A stretch of DNA of 64,000 nt from Phytophthora quininea (taxonomy: Eukaryota; Oomycota; Peronosporomycetes; Peronosporales; Peronosporaceae): positions 981,915 through 1,045,914 of the forward strand of contig JAAVTG010000586.1 in assembly GCA_011947345.1 (NCBI GenBank), given 5' to 3'. The position numbers were made by a program, and so were the translations under genes. Each line of letters begins with the position of its first letter. Positions within the stretch are counted from its first letter, which is position 1. The notes beneath the pieces were generated by a model that did not search any database, had not been told where the DNA came from, and saw only the letters and a list, made by a program, of their open reading frames with translations. Below, one piece after another: positions 56,612-64,000 of this stretch.

Positions 56612-59600
56612 CTAGCTTCGCGCGAGGTGTACATGGCCCCTTTGGCGATAATAGCGCATTACAAACTCGTACAAATTAATCTCCATCAAGGTATCTGGCC
56701 GATAAATGTAATCATCAAGAAATGACACCGCCCGGAAAGATGCCGTGTTTTCTGAGTTTCTTTCATTGACAACCGAGCAAGTGTACTCGTCTAGCTCACA
56801 CAGCTGTCGAACGACATCCCCAAGTGGTAATACTGCAAACTCAGTGCTCGAGTAACAGCATGATTCACGATACAGGTACAGCGCAGCCAGCGGGCCAGCC
56901 ACCTCTTGGCGGTTAGTCAGAGCATACACCATCGATGCTACTCGTTTGCGAGATGCTGCTAATCGATCTTGCGCATCCGGGACCGCAGGAATTTCTTCCA
57001 TTTCTTTCTTCTTCCGTCTCGAAAGTGCAGATAAGGCAACAGGAACGATGGAGTCCAAGTGATTCTGATACTTCGTTACATATTTGCAGCAGTAGTAGAT
57101 TCGGTCAGTTGCCTCACGCCCTCCTAGCAGTACTTGAATATCATGGTTGCACTTAAAAGTTGCCATGATTGTATAATTGAAGCCATTGATGAATTCGTGC
57201 CCTGGTGATCTCTTCATCTCAACGCCTGACGAACCGAATCGTGTGCGATCCACTCTTTGTCTTGGAAGTATCGACACAGGTTTGCACTGCCTGTTGCTTT
57301 AGATCGCTTAAAGCAGCTGTTCGCATGACCCCACCAGTGTTGATTCAGTAATAAAACCAGCACAGAAACCATGTAATCTATCGATTCTTTCGCCATCCGG
57401 GAATCGGATACCAGCGGAGGCAGCATCTCCACTAACCGAGTCAGATAGTCATTCTGGAAGGGATCGTCGTCGCTTTTGCACCACCCCATTCGCAGATCAT
57501 TGGCTTGCTCGAGGAAGTAGGCAGCTTCAGCAGGACTCAGTCCACTTTCATTTTTCAGATCATTCTCAGTGCTCAAGCTATCCAGCAATTTTTCGCGCTC
57601 TTCAATGACGTCAAATGCTTCTCGCCCTGTGTTTCGGCACACAAATTCATTTTGCTTGCTTCACAATTTCGTCTGTTGAGAGTGGGCGTTGCCATGGAGG
57701 CCAGTGCATCGGACGACTTTGAAGTAGAGCGCTACGCAAAGCATGTTGTGAGCTAAATTTGCTTTTGCAGATGCTGCACTGCAAAAGCTCTGGTTCTTTG
57801 ATCGTCTGTTTTCGCTTTGCAGAATATATTCCAGCCTGGGGATCTCTGTGCGCCATCTCTGGTATTGAAAGTGCAATCAAGTCAGCAAAGGAAGCACCGC
57901 ACGTTGAGCAACAGTGTTTTGCCAAGTCGACAGGAAGTTCATTGCTAACAATACTATCTGTGTATGCTGCAACAGATTCACGAAAGTTGTCGGCTTCCGC
58001 ACTTTGCAAAATTTTGTCAACTGCTGCTGAATTCGATGGACACCCCTTCAGCCAGATCAGAAAGTGAATGTGAAGGGATCCTCGGCCTTGCGTCTCTATC
58101 ATACCAAAGTATGCCTCCACATTACCAAATAATCCTCGATGTCCCGTCGGCCTGCCAGTCGTAGGGTCAATTCCCAACACAATCCTAATAAATGCATCCA
58201 CGTGCCTCATGAATAACCTCGTAGAAGCGCAATCATTCCCTAGACTGGCCTCTCGAAGCTCTGCCTTGGTTGGCATACGAGCGTCCAGTATATCAAAAAG
58301 CGTTCCAACTGATGAAATCCCAGTGTATTGAGCCATAGCAAATGAGTTGTCTGAGTTAGGCGTCAGCGTGACAAACAGCGCTGGTTGGCCGAAGCGCGCC
58401 TGGCATGCAAATGCCTTTCGTCTGCACTGCGATCGCTCAGCATTGCTACCCCAAATTGATCGCGTGGCGATCTCGACAGTCTTCAAGAAGCCATTTTCAG
58501 TCGGATGGCTTGTTGCAGCTCTTGGCAAACACCCTTGGCGCCGTCTTTCGTTCGTGAGCAGAGCATTACCAAGTTGCTCGATGCCAATAGTCTCATATCC
58601 TTCAAATATTCGTGGAAAACGTTTGCACCGGACGGCGTTGTGAATAAACATGTTTCGCACTGAGATTCGATCAAAAGCCACTAGTGTAAATAGCTCGTCC
58701 TCGGCAAACTGCCGTCCACTTAGTTCGATATAATACTTTAGGCATGCTTTGGCCGATACAGGAATGCGTCGAATCTCACCAGGATGGCCTCTTCCAAACG
58801 GGAATAAGTGAGGGAATAGTCTAGCGAAAAGGTCTCCAGAGATATCATTTAAAATATGATCGGAACGACGAACCAGGAACACTCGTTCCGCGTCTGGGGA
58901 CCCTTCTACTTCCACAACAGCAGGGTGGTCCTGTGTGAGTGGAGGAGATGGATTAGCCTCCGTCAGTCCGACGCGACGCTCAATTACACTTTCTTCGTCA
59001 TTTTCGCAAATCACCCGCCATGCATCCGAATGACCTCGGATGTTTTGTTGTTCAGTGTCCATAGTATCATCCAGCTCTCCCTCATTATCATCTACATGCT
59101 CCACAAAGTGGCCTTCAATTGACTCATCCGAACAATCAATATCTACAAAGTCGTCATTCCACATAACATCTTCATACAAAATGTTGTGCGTTTTGTAAAA
59201 GCTCATTACGTCACGTACAACACCATTCCGAATTTGATGCATCTTCCGAACTTTGCGAATCTGTCCTTCTGTGAAATCACCGACCATGACTACTCGATAC
59301 GACGTGACGTCTGCAAGCGACCGTGGCAACCGAGAAACAGGTGGCCCTGGGGTGCAATCGAACGCTAGGCAGTGGGAACGGATACATCTATGGCGCCCAC
59401 CACGCATCACCCGTGTCGTAGCTGCAGTGGAGCTTAGTTGGGTCATCATCCGCTCAGGAATCGTTAGCCCCTTCAAGTGATCAGGCAAAGTTCCCACGAA
59501 AAAGCCATTAGCAATAGCAAACTTCGGCAGTTTTCGCCGACGGATAAAAGCTTCGCACTCTTTACACACATTCACCCATGAGCATGGGTGGCCACTGTCA

Positions 59601-60062
59601 TTCAAATAGCACTGGATACCACGAGGTGAAACCAGTACATTTTCCAGGCTGGGAATCAAAGGCGGGGCTTCGTATTGCTCAAAAGTAGCTGCGGAATATC
59701 ACTACCAGCTACCCCCAAAATTTTACGTAATACTTCCATGTATCTCCAGTCGGATCCATCCTTTCGTTCCATGTCTCTGATTAGCACTACGCGGTCACAA
59801 ACAGCACACACGGCCTCATCTAAGCCTTCGGCACTCAGAGCACTGCGAAGTAAATCCATGCAATGAATTCTCTCCTCCTCAGTGATCGGCGCAAAGTACT
59901 TGACAGGAATACGGTCAGAGCATTCAGCTGTATAACTTGTTCGTTGCCTTTACGAGCCCTCGATAACTGCCTCTTAGCAGCGGCTTTCTCCCTCTGGTGT
60001 GCAAGATCCAAGTGTGCAAGCAAGTCGTCTTCATCGTTTTCCTGCGTCGCAGGTGACGCCAT
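56612..60062 (-). pseudogene. Helitron Rep part (Helitron_like_N, HUH-Y2 nuclease)
   Basis: Starts MASPATQENDEDDLLAHLDL at 60062. The 670-codon frame 59659-57647 has a Cys-rich N-terminal zone (CKECEAFIRRRKLPKF...), GEIRRIPVSAKACLKYYIEL, FGQPALFVTLTPNSDN and the HUH motif GSLHIHFLIWL (His-Ile-His at 58072-58064). The next frames (57642-57214, 57277-56612) give FINGFNYTIMATFKCNHDIQ and the two-tyrosine motif YYCCKYVTKYQ near 57.09 kb. Rep nicks one strand and starts rolling-circle transposition. The His pair and both Tyr are present, so loss of function is by frameshift. Confidence 0.8.
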
Positions 60063-60121
60063 TACTACACGCCATTCATCATCCCCAACGTTAGCTTAAC
60101 AAACGCATCCCCACTGCAGTC

Positions 60122-60330
60122 AAATGCTGCTGCCATACCTGGTTCGGATCGCCGAGGATGCTTGGCCCCTAGCTGGGAGGTGCTCGCTGCGCCACCTGCA
60201 TGAAACGACTCACATTAGCCCACTGCTACGCTGCGAATGACACCACCATGCTCCAATGCTGCTGCCGTACCTGGTTCGGATCGCCGAGGATGCTTGACCA
60301 CCTAGCTGGGAGGTGCTCGCGGCGCAGCGA
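60122..60330. repeat. Two-copy direct repeat upstream of the Helitron Rep
   Basis: Copies of about 74 bp at 60122-60195 and 60255-60330 share AATGCTGCTGCC, TACCTGGTTCGGATCGCC and CTAGCTGGGAGGTGCTCG. Spacing is about 134 bp. No gene lies within. Confidence 0.7.
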
Positions 60331-60364
60331 ATCAACGACTGGACGTCGTTGACTACCGTCGGGG

Positions 60365-60709
60365 TTGTCATTCTTTGTTGAAATTGAAGTCCTTTTACCT
60401 TTTACAAGGGGGACACGCCGGGTTCACTGCGTTTACTACTTCCTCCGAGGTCGGCAATTCCGACGTGAAACGTCTTAGGTAACTCATCAGTGTGGTGCAC
60501 ACGAAACGGCTGGTCCAAAACCGAAGTACCATCGAACACTTCTCAATGCCCACCCTGGGCATTTCCAACCAATCAAAAAGCGATAATTATATTATCAACC
60601 AATCAAGTTTGACTTGGTCTGTCAATACCGGTATTTTTTCGGAGAGAGTACCGTGGGGACAACTGTACTGCGGCAGATCGAATAAAGCATAGTTCTTCGA
60701 ACTACGAAC
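60365..60709. other. Right end of the 14.9-kb block, LTR-like in composition
   Basis: Contains AATAAAGCATAG near 60.68 kb (polyadenylation-like), a TTCTTCGAA palindrome, and ends ACTACGAAC before the ATTGG. No partner copy was found at the left end in the same orientation. Confidence 0.3.
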
Positions 60710-61916
60710 ATTGGTGGCGAATCAACTCGACAAAAAATTGATTAAGCGGCTCCAACTTTGGAAAGGCCGAGCGAGAACCCTAATCGGCCGAAGGTTGATC
60801 GCCCAAGCAGAGATTTTGTCATTGCTGTGGTATTTCACAGCTTCTGTGACGATTCCGACCCGGTTCATCAAACGCTGGCAAGGCATTGTGAATAGGTACG
60901 TGTTATACAACCGCGTAAGCACTGGAAAATCTGGGATAAGTATCATTCAAAAGGACTGGCTGTGAGGCCACGCGAAGCATACGGCATCGGGGTTCTTGAT
61001 GTAGCTACTGTTATTCGTCGCCAACACTTTCAACTTCTCCAGAAAATTGTATTAGCGATTACTACACACCCAGACGAAGATGACAACGTATGGTATCGCC
61101 CAATGCTCTACATGATCCAATTACGCTATGGCAACTTCACCCGCCCGCGATTGAGTGATTTCTTACTTCAAAACCCACCGAAACCAGCGGGCTGGAGGTC
61201 GAGCATGCTACCTTTGTGGTGGAGACATTTGCTACGGGAGTGGAACAGAATTGAATGGCCAGCCCCGGAGTCGATTCACTACAACAGAAGAAAAACACTG
61301 CAGAAGGTGTTATTCACCCCCAATTTGGTGGAGCAAGTTGCGGTAATTCATGATGTGATAGTACGAATGTGCTCCAGAGACCTCACAGTCGGTTCACGAC
61401 TATACTTCCTCAGAGAACTAAATCCTACCATCCAAAACTGCGTTCGTCCGGAATGCCAAGATACCGAAACGGTAGAACACTGTTTTTCACGTGCCCGTCA
61501 TTAGAACTAATGTGGAGCGAACTATGGAGCCGGTGGTCGAGGTTCTTTGCGTCGACCTAAGCTGGAGGTTGCTACTCTTCCCAAGATTGCAAGACCTCCG
61601 TAGGAACTGGAGAAGTGAACACAAAGAACTGATACTTCTATGGAGGATCTACACGGCGATTGTGTTTCATGCAACATGGCGGCTCAGGAACGACATTCAT
61701 TTCCAGGAAACGACAGCTGAAGGGCCAAATATTCTCAATCTGCTGAACTCGTTCAAGATGCACTACCAATTCCTCTACCAACACGCACATGAGCTTCATT
61801 GCAACCGCGCTACTGTGGTCCGCGTGCTGCAAAACTTGGTTTTGATCCGCCAGAAAATAATATCCCGGAACCCATGCACCACATGTGGACGACACGAACG
61901 TAACTCTCACGGATAG
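60710..61916 (+). pseudogene. LINE copy 3, piece 4 (RT thumb and C-terminal region)
   Basis: Resumes with VANQLDKKLIKRLQLWKG, RARTLIGRRLIAQAEILSLL and RFIKRWQGIVNRYVLYNRV. It continues after a stop at about 60.964 kb with LREWNRIEWPAPESIHYNR, NCVRPECQDTETVEHCF (Cys/His motif near 61.47 kb) and, after a shift, a helical tail ending at 61916. Matches copy 1 throughout, except for a 150-codon gap. Confidence 0.7.
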
Positions 61917-62768
61917 ATAGCTTATCACCTTAAGACGAGAAATCCGCTAAACAGTTAATCAATTCAATTTCCTCCTCTCAAGCTCCAACACTTCCTCTAT
62001 CATTGGTATCTGCAAATCTCTAGGTGTGTCATAAGGTCAACAGTAGGCATGGTGCAAAATTGCTAACAGGAATTGTTTACGGGATGCTCAAAAATTCACA
62101 TAAACCTGACAGCCCACCGATATCTCCAGTTGAGACACCGACATGTTGCAGTCCTACGATCGCACCAACAGTATATTTGTTGTCGTGTTGACTTGTTAGA
62201 GCGCGTCCAGCGTTGACACTAAGCATTAAGACGTCTAAGTTCGAAGAATACGCTTCAGTGTCATTCATTTTCATTGCGGCTTCATCACACGCCGTTGGAT
62301 TGTAGGCGAGTGAGTGATTTTCCAACCGTCGGAGCTACCTGAGTTCCTCGTAATACTTGTAATGGATCTAGGTTTCCAACATCCACTCGTTCTATGCGAA
62401 AATGTTATTGTGGTAGGAATGCATTTTGCTGCCTCTCTTGCGATCAACTGTTTAAAGTTTCAAAGTAGCGTGAAGCAATAGAAGCAGTGGCAAACATCCA
62501 GGCAAGGTGCACTGCACATAGAGCATAGGTAAGATTAAAATAAGGCTGTGCTAACGTCGCTCGGCAAGCATCTGTAAATTGAGAAGTGCTCGTTTAAGTG
62601 AAGGAAGAGGGTTTCGGACCAATCGAATGCTTGCGAAGCACGCTTTCATCCGAGAGAACATTCATCATTTGCCTCCGTCGCATCTGCCTTAGTGAGCATG
62701 AGGTCATCAGTTCGCTTTACTTCTCAACACGCCAGATCGTCGTCAAGTTCCACTTCCTCGGTCCAAAT
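61917..62768. other. Spacer between LINE copy 3 and the effector
   Basis: No secure gene. Minus ORF 62325-62077 (NLDVLMLSVNAG, GGLSGLCEFL) is protein-like but not assigned. The rest is probably LINE 3' UTR and effector promoter. Confidence 0.3.
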
Positions 62769-64000
62769 ATGCGCCTTCGTCATGCAGTTCTCGCAGTGAT
62801 GTTCGGTTCACTTAAAACCAATCTTTTTCAACTGCGGAGCGAATACACATATCGACGACGACCTCCTATCAAGATACACCGAATCCTCTAGACTTCCACA
62901 ACTTCAACGGGAGGCGTTTAAGGGTTGACAGCAGTGTCTACAACTTTGGCGACATTGACCAAGACACGCAAGAGTCCGAAGAGAGAGCCATCGGAGTATC
63001 CTCCAAGCTCAAAGCTGCCGTCTCCAAAGTCACCTCGAGCTTAAAAACTACCAAGACCAACATGAATCAGTGGTTCAAGCAGGACAAATCCGTCGAGTAC
63101 GTGCTGGAGAAGTTGGGGCTGCACAAACTGTCGGCCGAAGCGGCCAAGGCGAGCGCCAAGTTCAAGCATTTCGACGCCTTTATGAACAAGAAAATCGCGC
63201 ACTGGATCGAGTCTCGAAAGTCCATCGACGACGTAAAGGTGATGCTGGGACTGGACAAGCTCTCGGTTGAGGCTATCAGGACCCGACTAACCTATAAGTA
63301 CTACGACAAGTTCATGAAGAGCGAGATGCTGAATCGGGCCAAATCTGACAACTCCATCGACGACGTCAAGAAGGTACTGAGACTCGAAGAGTCACCGGCA
63401 GCTTCGCTCACGTCGACCGAGAACTTCAAGTATTTCGACGAGTTCATGCAGTCGAAGGTTCGGTATTGGCTTGGTGGTGGAAATTCCGTTGACGACGTTA
63501 AGAAGAGTCTGCAGCTTGACAAGCTGTCCAGTGAGGCGCTGAAGGCCAGCGAAAACTTCAAATACTACGAGCAATACATGGCCGGTCGAGTGACAGGCTG
63601 GCTGTACTGGGGAAGACCCCAGGCGAAGTGAAGCAGATTTTAGGGCTGGATAAAGTGTCGTCTGGTGCGCTTAGTCGGTACCCTGATGTCAAATACTACG
63701 ACCAGTTCCTGCAAGGTCGAGTGGATAAAATTTGGGAGAAGGCCACGAGGGTCATTCGAGTCGCCCAGACCCACGACGACTACATGCATCAACGGGTGAT
63801 GAAGTGGGTGATGGAGGGCAGGAGTGTGAGTCAAGTGAAGACGTCGATGGGACTCAGCAAACTCAAAAGAGAGGCCTTGACGTCCCACATCAACTTCAAG
63901 TTCATCGATGAGTTCATGGGCTGGCAAGCGCTGGCTTGGGTCGGCAAAGGCAAGTCTATCGACGAGGTAAAAGTCGTTGGGTCTCAGCAAATTGTCCAGC
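62769..64000 (+). pseudogene. RXLR/EER secreted effector with WY-type repeats, frameshifted, runs off the window
   Basis: ATG 62769 begins with a signal-peptide-like stretch (MRLRHAVLAVMFGSL). An indel in the A-run near 62.815 kb shifts the frame. In the continuing frame an RRLR motif lies at about 62912-62923, followed by an acidic SEER at about 62978-62989, the RXLR-dEER host-targeting signature. From about 63.06 kb a helical domain of roughly 44-residue repeats follows, with Trp near each start (WFKQDKSVEYVLEKLGL; YWLGGGNSVDDVKKSLQL) and a FKYY/F motif near each end. Two more shifts lie near 63.61 and 63.97 kb. Such proteins enter plant cells and suppress immunity. Three breaks make this copy a pseudogene unless they are sequencing errors. 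The 3' end is outside the window. Confidence 0.75.

Larger units (their letters stand above)
54165..60062 (-). mobile_element. Helitron (Rep-helicase), decayed, boundaries unresolved
   Basis: On the minus strand an N-terminal region, a rolling-circle Rep with HUH and two-tyrosine motifs and a PIF1-type helicase occur in Helitron order. Frameshifts at about 59.94, 59.66, 57.64, 57.28, 55.70 and 55.28 kb break the protein. The 5' TC and 3' CTRR ends were not found; the given limits are those of the coding remains. The element lies at the right of the 14.9-kb block, and whether the small genes to its left are its cargo is unknown. Confidence 0.8.
45793..60709. mobile_element. 14.9-kb composite block inserted in LINE copy 3
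   Basis: LINE copy 3 stops after GNGDTS at about 45.79 kb and resumes with VANQLDKKLIKRLQLWKG at 60.71 kb. In copy 1 these parts are adjacent (GNFDTSNQLATQLARKL). ATTGG occurs at both junctions (45788-45792 and 60710-60714), a possible 5-bp duplication. TCGTAGTTCGA at 45820-45830 is inverted at 60697-60707. I could not find LTR copies or clear terminal repeats, so the class of the block is open. Contents: histone H4, SANT-like, small coiled-coil, OB-fold-like and jelly-roll/C2H2 genes, and a Helitron. Confidence 0.55.

Noticed and set aside
45793..60709. Reading the 14.9-kb block as one LTR retrotransposon
   Set aside because: Its ends are not TG...CA, no direct terminal repeat was found and no gag-pol is present.
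62077..62325. Minus-strand ORF faintly like a peptidase M16 start (GGLSGLCEFL)
   Set aside because: The HxxEH zinc motif is absent and the similarity is only a few residues.
1..64000. CRISPR arrays, bacterial operons or phage modules
   Set aside because: No regularly spaced repeats. Gene families, introns and elements are eukaryotic.

Overview
The window reads as a transposon-graveyard region of a plant-pathogenic oomycete, most likely a Phytophthora or close Peronosporales relative. The evidence is a decayed RXLR/EER effector with WY-type repeats at the right edge, and mobile-element families typical of these genomes (Gypsy, Copia, DIRS-like, LINE, MULE, Tc1/mariner, Helitron). Introns, where visible, are only 54-57 nt. 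Almost no stretch is clean single-copy host DNA. Many short ORFs start at GTG and are fragments of larger frames broken by indels.

Layout. 1-6.2 kb: 5' part of a Gypsy-type element on the minus strand, with a broken gag, three zinc knuckles, a GTTAAAC -1 frameshift site and the start of the protease. 6.4-8.2 kb: a DIRS-like gag fragment (minus). 8.3-14.35 kb: a nearly full-length but decayed LINE (minus). 14.4-21.4 kb: a bZIP-like host gene relic (plus), split by a young Copia element with 348-bp LTRs and an AAAGA duplication. 21.64-24.96 kb: a MULE with 85-bp terminal inverted repeats that carries a captured GH30 glycosidase whose middle third is inverted. 25.9-36.2 kb: a second LINE with an RNase H tail, interrupted by a probable solo LTR, a 0.36-kb insert and a 6.2-kb DIRS-like element (gag, RT, RNase H, tyrosine recombinase) that carries its own ~1-kb insert.

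36.48-61.92 kb: one LINE copy (plus) cut into four pieces. The inserts are a MULE with a SWIM-type transposase (8-bp duplication), a FLYWCH MULE (about 9-bp duplication) that itself holds a Tc1/mariner element with TA duplications, and a 14.9-kb block flanked by ATTGG. The block contains an intact, very divergent histone H4 lacking Lys20, a SANT-like protein, a possible OB-fold protein, a jelly-roll/C2H2 protein and a decayed Helitron (HUH-Y2 Rep plus PIF1 helicase). 62.77 kb to the end: the RXLR effector pseudogene.

Most elements are dead by frameshift. The most intact reading frames are the Copia polyprotein, histone H4, the 252-aa jelly-roll/zinc-finger protein and the 269-aa SANT-like protein. 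All coordinates and alignments are by eye. Family names rest on motifs visible in the translations and no database search was run.
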